From: Natronococcus sp. AD-5
GTDB taxonomy: Archaea; Halobacteriota; Halobacteria; Halobacteriales; Natrialbaceae
NCBI RefSeq assembly: GCF_030734285.1
Contig: NZ_CP132294.1
Location: 1,364,001 to 1,428,000, forward strand
Direction of reading: 5' to 3'
DNA length: 64,000 bases
Below, one piece after another: positions 39,192-47,329 of the stretch (position 1 is the first letter of the stretch; every line of letters begins with the position of its first letter). The notes below the pieces were generated by a model that saw only the letters and a program-made list of their open reading frames with translations, was not told the DNA's origin and searched no databases. The position numbers and the translations under genes were made by a program.

Positions 39192-40490
39192 GTGGACGCG
39201 ACCGCGGAACAGCCCGGGGCGACAGCGACCGAGACCACTCGCGAGGTCGCGAGCGACGGACACCGGCTTCGCCGGTACGCCCGCGATCACGTCGTCCACC
39301 TGTTCGTGATCGCCGTCTTCGTCGTCTATCCGCCGCTGTACGGCGTCCTGCTCCGAACGCCGCTCGGGGCGGAGTTCGACACCTTCCTCCCCGGCCCGAC
39401 GTTCGTGATCGCGATGCTCTTCCTCGGACTGTTCGCGATGAGCTTCGACTTCATCAGCGGCTACACCGGCTACCTCTCGTTCGGCCACGCCGCTTTCTAC
39501 GGGGTCGGTGCGTACTTCGTCGTCCTCGTGGCGAACGGGGACGTTCCGGGGCTCCCGGAGGGCACGCCGTTTACGATCGCGATGCTCCTCGGGGGCCTCC
39601 TCGCGTTCGGGCTCGCGCTCGCGATCGGCGCCGTCTCGTTCCGGCTGTCCGGCGTCTACTTCGCGATGATCACGCTCGGGGTCGCCCAGGTGATCTACGA
39701 ACTCGTCCGAAACTGGGGGTACGTCGCCCCGAACCCCCAGGAGGGGCCGAACCTCGCGGGGCCGACGCCCGAGGTCGGCGTTCCCTTCGTGGACTCGCTC
39801 TCGGTCGCGCTCGGACGACTGTCGGGCGACAGCTTCGAAAACGTGCTCGGGCTGGGAATCGACGTCTCGGCGACGATGACCTCCTACTACGCGATCGGGC
39901 TGATCGTCTTACTCAGTTACTTCGCGATGCAACGGATCATCCACTCGCCGTTCGGCCGCGTGATGATCGCCATCCGCGAGAACGAAGAGCGAGCCGGGGC
40001 GGTCGGCTACAACGTGTTCTGGTACAAGATGGTCGCGTTCGGATTCAGCGCCTTCTTCGCGGCCGCCGCCGGCGCCCTGTTCGCCGCGTACGCGGGCGGC
40101 GCGTCGCCGGACAACACGTTCTACTTTCTGGTGACGGCCGACGCCCTGATCGTCGCGATCATCGGCGGACTCGGCACGCTCGCCGGCCCGCTGTTCGGCA
40201 CCGTCCTCTACGAGTGGCTCGAGGACGTCCTCTCCGCCGAGCAGGGCGGGCTCGCGTCGTACCTCAGGGAGACGCTTCCGGAGGGGGTGTTGACGACCGA
40301 CGTCGCCGGCGTAACGATCCTCGACGTGATCAACGCGGTTGTCGACGGCCGCAGCCAACTGTACCTCGGGATCGTCTTCGTCCTGTTCGTGCTGTTCGTC
40401 CCGAACGGTCTGCTCGGTTCGGTCCGAGACCGGCTCGGCGGCACCGCCGCGAAACGGCTTCCGGCGCATCTCGAGCGATACCGCCGCTGA
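39192..40490 (+). CDS. livM: ABC transporter permease, LivM type
   Basis: Second membrane half of the Liv importer. The 432-residue product has about nine hydrophobic segments with the family signatures FDFISGYTGYLSFGHAAFYG, VYFAMITLGVAQVIYELVRN and AIIGGLGTLAGPLFGTVLYE. The likely start is a GTG 44 bases after livH; no ATG lies close to it, so the N-terminus is uncertain by some residues. Confidence 0.92.
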   Translation: MDATAEQPGATATETTREVASDGHRLRRYARDHVVHLFVIAVFVVYPPLYGVLLRTPLGAEFDTFLPGPTFVIAMLFLGLFAMSFDFISGYTGYLSFGHAAFYGVGAYFVVLVANGDVPGLPEGTPFTIAMLLGGLLAFGLALAIGAVSFRLSGVYFAMITLGVAQVIYELVRNWGYVAPNPQEGPNLAGPTPEVGVPFVDSLSVALGRLSGDSFENVLGLGIDVSATMTSYYAIGLIVLLSYFAMQRIIHSPFGRVMIAIRENEERAGAVGYNVFWYKMVAFGFSAFFAAAAGALFAAYAGGASPDNTFYFLVTADALIVAIIGGLGTLAGPLFGTVLYEWLEDVLSAEQGGLASYLRETLPEGVLTTDVAGVTILDVINAVVDGRSQLYLGIVFVLFVLFVPNGLLGSVRDRLGGTAAKRLPAHLERYRR

Positions 40491-40631
40491 CGGATGCAAA
40501 TGTGTAGGGCGGCACGCTCGAGACTTTTTCTGTGGCGACGGGACGTCTCTCGGGGTGCTCGAGGCGGACGAACGACGCGTGCGATTCGGCTCGTCCTGTC
40601 ACTCGAAGTGGGCCGCTGCTTCCAAAACGAT

Positions 40632-40645
40632 ACCCTTAAACGATA
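40632..40645 (+). promoter_or_regulatory. Putative TATA box of tRNA-Pro
   Basis: CCCTTAAACGAT lies about 25-30 bases upstream of the tRNA 5' end, the expected distance for a haloarchaeal tRNA promoter. Confidence 0.45.
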
Positions 40646-40666
40646 GACGGCCATCGATCCACATGC

Positions 40667-40737
40667 GGGACCGTGGGGTAGTGGTATCCTCTGCGGATGG
40701 GGTCCGTAGGACCCGAGTTCAATTCTCGGCGGTCCCA
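40667..40737 (+). tRNA. tRNA-Pro (anticodon GGG)
   Basis: A full cloverleaf can be drawn: acceptor GGGACCG with CGGTCCC and discriminator A; anticodon stem TGCGG/CCGTA with loop ATGGGGT, giving anticodon GGG; T arm CCGAG-TTCAATT-CTCGG. The variable loop is GGAC, four bases. The 3' CCA is not encoded. A run of five T follows within a few bases and may terminate transcription. Partial copies of its 3' half follow in the next 200 bases. Confidence 0.93.
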
Positions 40738-40739
40738 CT

Positions 40740-40754
40740 TTTTGCGAAGCAAAA
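40740..40754. repeat. Inverted repeat TTTTGC-GAA-GCAAAA
   Basis: Perfect 6-base arms with a 3-base loop, directly after the tRNA. Could act as a 3' end processing or termination hairpin, or be part of a recombination site. Confidence 0.6.
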
Positions 40755-40762
40755 TGGGAGCA

Positions 40763-40787
40763 CGAGAGGCCACTCCGGGGCCTCTCG
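40763..40787. repeat. Strong hairpin CGAGAGGCC / GGCCTCTCG
   Basis: Perfect 9-base arms separated by a 7-base loop (ACTCCGG). Its right arm runs into the first partial tRNA copy, sharing TCTCGG with it. Confidence 0.7.
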
Positions 40788-40800
40788 GAGGTCCCACTTT
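40783..40800 (+). repeat. Partial copy of the tRNA-Pro 3' end
   Basis: TCTCGGAGGTCCCACTTT matches 40724-40741 (TCTCGGCGGTCCCACTTT) in 17 of 18 positions; the match runs from the T arm through the acceptor into the flank. Such direct duplication of a tRNA 3' end is what site-specific integrases leave as attL/attR. Confidence 0.7.
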
Positions 40801-40911
40801 CTGTCGCGAACAAAAACGTGAGCGGCAGAACTGTGGAACGAGCCGAGAAGTGGACACGCAAGTCGCAGCCGATGAGCGACCAACGAGTGCGAATCGGACC
40901 GTCTTGCACCT

Positions 40912-40924
40912 GTTCAATTCTCGG
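40912..40924 (+). repeat. Second partial copy of the tRNA-Pro T arm
   Basis: GTTCAATTCTCGG is identical to 40717-40729 in the tRNA T arm and loop. A 13-base exact match 195 bases away is unlikely by chance. Confidence 0.55.
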
Positions 40925-41138
40925 CAACCCCGCTCGAAGTTCCTCAGTATTCGACTCTCAGTAGCTCATGCCCCTGAAAATGACGTCAACAGCGTTTGGA
41001 GGCGGGCGCAATGTTGGCAGAATCATTCACACCGCTGACTGAACATGCCGCCACTGCGGGTGCCACGTTTCGGATCGATTCCGGCGTGCCTTCGGCGAAA
41101 TTCTGAGGTCTGGGGTCTATATTGTATCTCTTTCAGTA

Positions 41139-41756
41139 TCACATTGGACCAACGGCGCATGCAGCGCATAACAGGCAAAACACAATTTCATCAGCAGGGA
41201 CTGGATTCGGAATTGTTGCAGCGCAAAGTGAACACCAGTACAAGCTCTTTGGACTTGGACCAACTCCGATTCCCGCCTCAACCTCCGATTGAGCACGCGC
41301 ATCTTGGCGTTTAAGATATTTGAAGTAGTCTTCGTAAGGTACCAGTGGATAAACAGTGGAGAAAAATTTATGGCGAAATTCAGAATTGAACGATTGCTGA
41401 ACAAACAACCTATGAATATCTTCCGGCATAGGAATTGATAATTTCTCGTTTTCTATTTTCTCTTTTAATTCATACCCGACTTCAATCATGTTTCCCATAC
41501 TTCGAACCTGGTCCCCATTAGAGACAATTTCAATACTGAAAGTAGGGTAGCGAGAGTAGTCATATTCAATAGTTGCTGACGATCCATGATCGGTTATCTC
41601 AATATCGCAAATTCCGTCATGATAACAGTACGAAACTGAAGAAGTTGCCGTAGCTACCGCATAGCCACCTTCTATTGCACTGAGATTATATTCTCTCCCC
41701 CCTAATATGAAGTCTATATCTATATCTGGTCGGTTATATTCAAGCCTTTCGAGACG
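41139..41756 (-). pseudogene. Start-less AT-rich reading frame with a Cys-rich C-terminal end
   Basis: On the minus strand one frame is open from just after TAA at 41757-41759 to a stop at 41139, 205 codons, in DNA much poorer in GC than the window. It reads like protein: PDIDIDFILGGREYNLSAIE, YCYHDGICDIEITDHG, VPYEDYFKYLKRQ. The first ATG in frame is only at 41498, so the 5' end is missing or lies in another frame. The last 35 residues are Cys-rich and hydrophobic: LYWCSLCAATI then FCLLCAACAVGPM. No family recognised. A C-terminal Cys-rich peptide on a larger precursor is seen in halocin C8-type proteins; the likeness is loose and speculative. Confidence 0.45.
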
Positions 41757-42113
41757 TTATTGTTACCCTGTCCTTTTGTGGATGAAATTTATAATATATA
41801 GGGAATATTGATCGATGATTTATTAGTTATTTCACCTACAGTTATCCTACCTTTCACATCTACCACTAAGTAAAGAAGTCATGTTGCTATCTACTGCTAA
41901 TTTTCGGACCCGTTATCGGCCGTGAGTCCGACCGATAGCGGGTCCCGTATTAGCCCGGGTAACTGCCCGCATTGCCATAGTAAGCACTTGCACACGAGGG
42001 CCCAATCCGTATTCAAATTTGACCCCTTCATTCGAACGATGACATCTCTCGAGCGTGACTGGTGTGGCTGCCGGAATATGCGAATCATCGACCGCGGAGA
42101 CTTCTAAGGACCG
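41757..42113 (+). other. AT-rich non-coding stretch between the start-less frame and the NRAMP-like gene
   Basis: Contains A/T runs at 41780-41880 (ATTTATAATATATAGGG) with TATA-like elements on both strands, the 14-base inverted repeat at 41906-41945 and ordinary GC-rich sequence after it. No coding frame is supported. Confidence 0.45.
41906..41945. repeat. Imperfect inverted repeat, 14-base arms
   Basis: GGACCCGTTATCGG (41906-41919) and CCGATAGCGGGTCC (41932-41945) pair at 13 of 14 positions, with a 12-base spacer. It lies at the right boundary of the AT-rich island and about 170 bases before the NRAMP-like start. Could be an element end or a regulator site. Confidence 0.55.
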
Positions 42114-43376
42114 ATGAGCACGGAAACCAAATTCGGCAGCGAAGTTGTCACCGATTTCGCGCACAAGTACGGCCTCGCGTTCGTGATGGTCGCCAGTTAC
42201 TTCGGCTCCGGCTCGGTCTTCATCGCGAGCCAGGCCGGCGTGATGCACGGCTACGCGCTGCTGTGGGCCGTCGTCGGCGCGGCGCTGCTCGGGTTCATGG
42301 CCCAGGACATGAGCGCCCGGCTCGGCATCCACGGGACGTCGCTGATGGTCTTCGTCCGCGAGAAACTGGGTCGCCCGCTCGCGATAACGATCGCGCTGTT
42401 CCTCTCGGTCGGCTGTATCGCCTGGACGCTCGGCCTCGTCGCCGCCGTCGGCGCGGGGGTCTCGTTCCTGACCGGCGGCGCGGTCGCCTGGCAACCCGTC
42501 GCCGTCGCGGCCACGCTCGCCGCGATCGGCGTCGGCCTCTTCAACTACGGCAAGGTCGAGAACCTGATGATCGCGATGATGCTCGCGCTGCTCGTCGTCT
42601 ACGTCGTCGTCGCCCTCCCCAGCGGCGCGAACCCGGGCGAGCTCGCGCTCGGGTTCGTCCCGACGACGGTCTCGACGGGCGCGCTCGTGATGGCCGCCGG
42701 CCTGCTCGGCACGACCGCCCTCTGGCCGAACTTCTTCCTCGAGTCCATCCTCGTCGAGGAGAAGGGATGGACGAAGGAGAGCGACGTGATCGACGCGCGC
42801 CGCGACCTCGCGATGGGCTACGCCGTCGGCGGCATCGCGACGATCGCGATCCTGATCGTCGCCGCCGCGGTGCTCCGCCCGATGGGGTTCGAACAGCTCG
42901 ACTCCTTCCTGACGCCGGGCAGGGCGCTCGTCGACGTGTTCGGCACGTGGGCGATGGTGCTGTTCGTCGGCGGCGTCACCGCCGCGGCGTTCAACAGTAT
43001 CGTCCCGATCATGTGGGCCCCGGCGTACATCATTCCGGAGGCGATGGGCTACGAGGTCGACCAGGGCGACCGCCTCTTCAAGATCCTGTTCGCCGGATTA
43101 ACCGGCGTCGGGATCCTCTCGCCGGTCGTCAGCGCCGCGCTCGACCTCTCGGTCGTCGACATGGTGATCCTCTTCCCCATGTACAACGGCATCTTCGGGC
43201 TCCCGATCGCCACGATCCTGCTGTTCTGGGCGGTCAACGACCGCGAGACGATGGGCGAGTACCGTAACGGCGCGAAGCTGAACGCGATCAACGCCCTGCT
43301 CGTGCTGCTGGCGGTCATCCTCGCCGCGCTCTCGATCGGGGATTTCATCGAACTCATCACGACCGGCGGGTTCTGA
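42114..43376 (+). CDS. NRAMP-like transporter with non-canonical metal-site motifs (copy 1)
   Basis: Predicted membrane transporter of the NRAMP fold, 420 residues with about 11 hydrophobic segments. Helix 1 reads YGLAFVMVASYFGSGSVFIASQAG: the position of the NRAMP DPGN motif holds FGSG. Helix 6 reads TALWPNFFLESILVEEKGW: the MPHN motif is replaced by WPNFF. So the Asp, Asn and Met metal ligands of Mn/Fe NRAMPs are missing. Transport of Mn2+ or Fe2+ should not be assumed; an Mg2+ or other substrate is possible. GGAC precedes the ATG by three bases. Confidence 0.8.
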   Translation: MSTETKFGSEVVTDFAHKYGLAFVMVASYFGSGSVFIASQAGVMHGYALLWAVVGAALLGFMAQDMSARLGIHGTSLMVFVREKLGRPLAITIALFLSVGCIAWTLGLVAAVGAGVSFLTGGAVAWQPVAVAATLAAIGVGLFNYGKVENLMIAMMLALLVVYVVVALPSGANPGELALGFVPTTVSTGALVMAAGLLGTTALWPNFFLESILVEEKGWTKESDVIDARRDLAMGYAVGGIATIAILIVAAAVLRPMGFEQLDSFLTPGRALVDVFGTWAMVLFVGGVTAAAFNSIVPIMWAPAYIIPEAMGYEVDQGDRLFKILFAGLTGVGILSPVVSAALDLSVVDMVILFPMYNGIFGLPIATILLFWAVNDRETMGEYRNGAKLNAINALLVLLAVILAALSIGDFIELITTGGF

Positions 43377-43537
43377 TCGCCGACGGTCGAGCGCGGTACC
43401 CGATCGTTCGCTCGGACCGCGCTTCCTCTCGTTCGGAGTAGAGCCCCCTGTCGACCGGCCGCAGTCCCGGTCGACGGGACGTCCGCTCCCACAGGCGATC
43501 AGCGGATTTATCGGGACTCGCTCCCGATCGGTCAGCT

Positions 43538-44353
43538 ATGACGGTCGTTCTCGCCGGCGTCGGTGCGGACAGCACGAACCTCGGCGCCCTGGGACCGCTG
43601 TACGACGACGGGACCTTCGAGTACGTGCCGATCCCCGAGAAGACCCGCGAGACGGCCGAAACCGAAACGCTCGGCTCGTGGCCGCTCCGCGGCGACGACG
43701 GGGTCGCCGCCGACCTGACGACCCGGATCGAACCCCAGCCCGTCCGCGGCGGCGAAGCGGCCGTCTCGGGCGAAGCGCTCGCGTCCTGGCCGCTCCACCG
43801 CGATCCCAACTTCGAGGCGCTGACCTACGGCGAGCACCGGACCAGCGGCTACGTCTCGCGGCTGCGCGCCGTAGACCCCGGCGATGTCGTCGGCTTCTAC
43901 GCGGGACTGCGCCGGCCGGGCGGCGACCGAGCCCACCGGTACCTGATCGGCTACTTCACCGTCGACGACGTCGCCGTCGTCACGCCCGACATGCCCCTCG
44001 AGGAGCGACGGGCGATCCTCGAGGCCCACCCGGACAACGCCCACGCCAAGCGCGCTCGAGAGGGGTCCCTCTACCTCGAGAAGCCGGTCGTCATCGTCGA
44101 CGGCCGCGAACCCGGCGGACTGTTCGAGCGCGACCCGATCCGACTCAGCGATTACTACGTGCAAGACGGAAACGTTCGGGCGCAGTACTACCTGCGCGAG
44201 GAGATCGAGTCCGCCTGGGCCGTCCGCGTCGGCGGCGCGAACATGATGTTCAAGCCGGCCTACCGCTGCGGACTCTCGGGCGAGCGCTTCCGCGAACTCG
44301 TCGGCGTGCCCGGCGAGCGGGAGGCCGCCCACGCGGTCGTCGGCGACGACTGA
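43538..44353 (+). CDS. Nmad3-like protein (putative nucleotide-modification-associated)
   Basis: The N-terminus MTVVLAGVGADSTNLGALGP, then LYDDGTFEYVPIPEK, resembles the start of Nmad3 proteins, which were proposed from genome context to act with enzymes that modify DNA bases. The rest: YGEHRTSGYVSRLRAVDPGD, VVGFYAGLRRP, HRYLIGYFTVDDVAVV and the C-terminal FKPAYRCGLSGERFRELVG. All-soluble, 271 residues. No DNA-modifying enzyme is nearby, so biochemical function is open. The family match is from memory. Confidence 0.6.
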   Translation: MTVVLAGVGADSTNLGALGPLYDDGTFEYVPIPEKTRETAETETLGSWPLRGDDGVAADLTTRIEPQPVRGGEAAVSGEALASWPLHRDPNFEALTYGEHRTSGYVSRLRAVDPGDVVGFYAGLRRPGGDRAHRYLIGYFTVDDVAVVTPDMPLEERRAILEAHPDNAHAKRAREGSLYLEKPVVIVDGREPGGLFERDPIRLSDYYVQDGNVRAQYYLREEIESAWAVRVGGANMMFKPAYRCGLSGERFRELVGVPGEREAAHAVVGDD

Positions 44354-44403
44354 CCGACTTCGCCGCCTCGCCGCGCTCGCACGAGCCGCGTCGGATCGGT
44401 CGC

Positions 44404-44411
44404 TTTCATAT
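44404..44411 (+). promoter_or_regulatory. TATA-like box for the acetyltransferase gene
   Basis: TTTCATATA lies about 26-33 bases before the GTG at 44437. This spacing favours that GTG over the in-frame GTG at 44413 as the start and predicts a leaderless transcript. Confidence 0.45.
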
Positions 44412-44436
44412 AGTGACAGATCGAACGACCCTCGCA

Positions 44437-44982
44437 GTGACCGACGACACGACCTCGCGACACGACCGCGTCCGGTCGCATCCGACCCGCGGCGCGCCCA
44501 ACTCGCTCGCCCACTGGACCAGCGCCCGCCACCCGCTGCGGGTCGCGATCAATTACGCGGTCGTCTGGCTCGTCCGCGTCTCGCCGAGCCTCCGGCTCAA
44601 GCGCTGGCTGCTGCGCCGGATCGGCGCGACGGTCGGCGAGGGCGTCTCCTGGGGACTCGAGGCGACGCCGGACGTGTTCTGGCCCGACCTGATCACCGTC
44701 GAGGACCACGCGATCGTCGGCTACGACGCGACGATCCTCTGTCACGAGTTCCTGCAGGACGAGTACCGGACCGGCGAGGTCGTCGTCGGCGAGCGGGCGA
44801 TGATCGGCGCGGGCGCGATCGTCCTGCCGGGCGTCGAGATCGGCGCGGACGCGAGCGTCGCGGCGAACTCGCTCGTAACTACGGACGTCGAACCCGGTAC
44901 CACGGTCGCCGGCGTACCGGCTCGACCGATGAACAGCGACGCGCTCGAGGACGGAGACGGGGACTCGAGCGCGGACGGATAA
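44437..44982 (+). CDS. Left-handed beta-helix acetyltransferase (Maa/NodL-like)
   Basis: Likely transfers an acetyl or other acyl group to a sugar or similar acceptor. The 181-residue product has an N-terminal helical part (ASLAHWTSARHPLRV-type) and then hexapeptide repeats: ITVEDHAIVGYDATILCHEF, VVVGERAMIGAGAIVLPGVE, IGADASVAANSLVTTDVEPG, ending TTVAGVPARPM. His in ILCHEF is the usual catalytic position. The frame is open upstream through the Nmad3-like gene, but that part is antisense noise in another frame. Confidence 0.8.
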   Translation: MTDDTTSRHDRVRSHPTRGAPNSLAHWTSARHPLRVAINYAVVWLVRVSPSLRLKRWLLRRIGATVGEGVSWGLEATPDVFWPDLITVEDHAIVGYDATILCHEFLQDEYRTGEVVVGERAMIGAGAIVLPGVEIGADASVAANSLVTTDVEPGTTVAGVPARPMNSDALEDGDGDSSADG

Positions 44983-45039
44983 CGAACGGGTCGTCGGATT
45001 GCGGGAGACGGTTGCGCGGACGAAACGGCGGGACGGCGA

Positions 45040-46209
45040 TTACAGCGAGGACCAGGCCCGGCGGGCCCGGTTCCAGGAGGTGAGATCCGCGATCCAGCGC
45101 GCGGCGATGAGCTTCTTCAGCTTCTGGGCCGGGAAGCCGCCGAACGTATCGACCGGCATGGAGACGCCGAAGGCCGGCTTGACGCCGTGGGCGACGGCCT
45201 TCTCGCCGACGGAGACGACGGTTCCTTTGTCCTCGTGCTCCCAGGTCTTCAGGGGTCGGTTCTCGATGGCGCGGCTGATGTTCTCGCCGGCGACCTCCGC
45301 GGCCTGCCAGGCGGCCTGCGCGGTCGGCGGCGCGGGCTGGTCGCCCTGGTCGATGATCGCCGAGTCCCCGATCGCGAAGACGCGCTCGTTCGAGGTCTGG
45401 AAGTTCGCACCGGCGTTGACGCGGTTGTGTTCCTTCTCGAGGTCGGCGCCGTCGAGGGCGTCGCGACCCGTGATCCCGCCCGTCCAGACGAGCACGTCGT
45501 GCTCGAGCGGGTCGCCCTCGTCGAAGTGGATGACCTCGTCGTCGGCTTCCGTGATCGGGTCGTCCGTGTGGATCTGGACGCCGGCGTCCTGGAGCAGGTC
45601 GCGCAGCGCCTGCTGGATCTCCGGATCGTTGCCGGGGAAGATCTCGTCGAGCGCCTCGACGAGGTGGATCTCGAGGGGTGCGCGGTGGACGTCGCGGAAC
45701 TCCGCGATCTCGCCGGCGGTCTGGATGCCCGAGAGGCCGGCGCCGCCGATCACGATCTGGGCCGGGTCGCCCCGCGTGGCGTCGCGGCTCGCCTGCTTGA
45801 CCGACTCGTGGATCTCGAGGGCGTCGTCTAAGCTCTTGAGCGTCAGCGAGTGCTCCTCGAGGCCGGGGATGCCGTAGTAGGCGGTCTGGCTGCCGAGTCC
45901 GACGAGAACGTAATCGTACTCGACGTCGTCCGTGTCGGCGAGTTCGACGACCTGCTCGTCCGTGTCGAGTCCGGTAACTTCGTCCTGGATGAACTGCGTC
46001 GACGGGTCCGCGATCTCGTCGACCGGGATCGTGATGTCCGAGCGGACGTCCGGATCGCGGATTACGCGGTGAGATTCGTGGAGAACCAGGTGATAGTCGA
46101 CATCCGCGATCCAGGTTAGCCGCGCGTTACCCTCGAGCTCCGATTGGAGCTTTGTGATCGCACCGGCACCGGCGTATCCGGCACCGAGCACGACGACGTT
46201 CTCTGCCAT
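45040..46209 (-). CDS. ndh: NAD(P)/FAD-dependent oxidoreductase, type II NADH dehydrogenase-like
   Basis: Predicted membrane-associated NADH:quinone oxidoreductase without proton pumping. The 389-residue product has the FAD Rossmann motif VVVLGAGYAGAGAITKL at residues 4-20, the NAD motif IVIGGAGLSGIQTAGEI near 155, FAIGDSAIIDQ near 285 for FAD ribityl binding, and PPTAQAAWQAAEVAG after it. The C-terminal amphipathic segment (KLKKLIAARWIADLTSWNRA) may anchor it to the membrane. A GTG at 46218 is in frame; the ATG at 46209 is the usual start. Confidence 0.88.
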   Translation of the reverse strand: MAENVVVLGAGYAGAGAITKLQSELEGNARLTWIADVDYHLVLHESHRVIRDPDVRSDITIPVDEIADPSTQFIQDEVTGLDTDEQVVELADTDDVEYDYVLVGLGSQTAYYGIPGLEEHSLTLKSLDDALEIHESVKQASRDATRGDPAQIVIGGAGLSGIQTAGEIAEFRDVHRAPLEIHLVEALDEIFPGNDPEIQQALRDLLQDAGVQIHTDDPITEADDEVIHFDEGDPLEHDVLVWTGGITGRDALDGADLEKEHNRVNAGANFQTSNERVFAIGDSAIIDQGDQPAPPTAQAAWQAAEVAGENISRAIENRPLKTWEHEDKGTVVSVGEKAVAHGVKPAFGVSMPVDTFGGFPAQKLKKLIAARWIADLTSWNRARRAWSSL

Positions 46210-46312
46210 ACCACACACTCTGAAATCCTCCGATACAAAGGTGTTGAAACGGATACCCGCGTGCGTTACGTTGCCACAGGCAGAACCTGCCGCGTTCGCT
46301 CGGAGTCGCGAG

Positions 46313-47233
46313 CTAGAGGATGCGCTTGCCGAACGCGCTCGCCGTGAGTTCGGCCGCGAGCGTCGCCGTCTCGTTTCGCTCGTCGAGGATCGGGTTCACC
46401 TCGACGACGTCCATCGACCGGAGGACGTCCTCTCGCTCGTGGCGCGTCGAGACGGTCTCGAGCGCCGAGTGCGCCTCGCGGTAGGTAACGCCGCCGCGAA
46501 CGGGCGTGCCGACGCCGGGTGCGGCCTTCGGGTCGAGCCAGTCGAGGTCGAGGCTGACGTGGATTCCGTCGGTTCCGGTCGTCGCGAGGCCGAGGGCCTC
46601 TTCGACGACGCTCGTGATCCCGCGCTCGTCGATGTCGGACATGGTAAAGGCCGTCATCTCGCTCTCGCGAACGAGTTCGCGCTCGCGCTCGTCGATGCTT
46701 CGCAGGCCGACGTAGACGATCGACTCCTCGCGGACGCCCGGCGCGTTCGCCCACTCCAGGTCGCCGAAGCTTCCCCGCCCGAGCGTCGCGGCGAGCGGCA
46801 TCCCGTGGACGTTACCGCTGGGCGAGGTCTCGGGCGTGTTGAGGTCGGCGTGGGCGTCGAACCAGACGACGCCCAGTTCCCCCGCCTGCGACGCCCCTCG
46901 TATCGACCCGATGGCGACCGAGTGGTCGCCGCCGAGGACGAGGGGAAACTCGCCGTCGTCGATCGCCTCCGCGACCTGATCCGACAGGCGCGAACAGACG
47001 TCGCCGACCTCCCGGAGGAACTTCGCGTTCCCCTCGCTGGGCTGTGACGCGTCGGGATCCCGCTCCTCCGCGCGGGGCATGAGCAGATCGCCGGCGTCCA
47101 CCGGGTCGACTCCCGCTTGCTCGAGTTCGTCGGCCAGCCCCGCGTACCTGATCGCCGACGGTCCCATGTCGACGCCGCGACGGTTCGCCCCGTAGTCCAT
47201 CGGCGCACCGATAATTCGGACTGTCTGTCCCAT
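46313..47233 (-). CDS. rocF: Arginase
   Basis: Hydrolyses arginine to ornithine and urea with a dimanganese centre. The 306-residue product begins IIGAPMDYGANRRGVDMGPS like Bacillus RocF and has all metal motifs: LGGDHSVAIG, WFDAHADLNTPETSPSGNVHG, SLDLDWLDPKAAPGVGTP and VEVNPILDERNETA near the end. The arginase-type loop SPSGN argues for arginase over agmatinase. It is next to the regulator gene but on the opposite strand. Confidence 0.9.
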   Translation of the reverse strand: MGQTVRIIGAPMDYGANRRGVDMGPSAIRYAGLADELEQAGVDPVDAGDLLMPRAEERDPDASQPSEGNAKFLREVGDVCSRLSDQVAEAIDDGEFPLVLGGDHSVAIGSIRGASQAGELGVVWFDAHADLNTPETSPSGNVHGMPLAATLGRGSFGDLEWANAPGVREESIVYVGLRSIDERERELVRESEMTAFTMSDIDERGITSVVEEALGLATTGTDGIHVSLDLDWLDPKAAPGVGTPVRGGVTYREAHSALETVSTRHEREDVLRSMDVVEVNPILDERNETATLAAELTASAFGKRIL

Positions 47234-47304
47234 ACGATACCATTCGCGAGCAACGCTTTGGTCGTGCTGGTTCGATCGCGTGATCGACGGCGATAGGTTT
47301 AGGG

Positions 47305-47318
47305 TTAGACGGTTCTAA
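47305..47318 (+). promoter_or_regulatory. Predicted metal-regulator operator TTAGA-N4-TCTAA before the DtxR-type gene
   Basis: TTAGACGGTTCTAA is a perfect 5+4+5 inverted repeat ending 11 bases before the ATG at 47330. It overlaps the expected core promoter, so binding would block the gene itself. The same half-sites with the same spacing occur before the ZIP gene at 48091-48104. Confidence 0.65.
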
Positions 47319-47329
47319 ATTCGACCGAA

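Larger units (their letters stand above)
40738..41138 (+). other. tRNA-adjacent stretch with no gene, left part of the AT-variable island
   Basis: After the tRNA come two short inverted repeats and two partial tRNA copies (separate entries). Beyond about 40925 the DNA shows no recognisable coding frame, IS end or promoter. Together with 41139-42113 it looks like the remnant of an element that used the tRNA gene as target. Confidence 0.45.

Noticed and set aside
40740-40787. Hairpins after the tRNA as a CRISPR or IS end
   Set aside because: No regular repeat-spacer pattern and no transposase nearby; better explained as tRNA-end processing or att-site debris.
41045-41314. 90-codon + strand frame in the tRNA-adjacent island
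   Set aside because: Antisense to the start-less minus-strand frame; composition not protein-like and no promoter.
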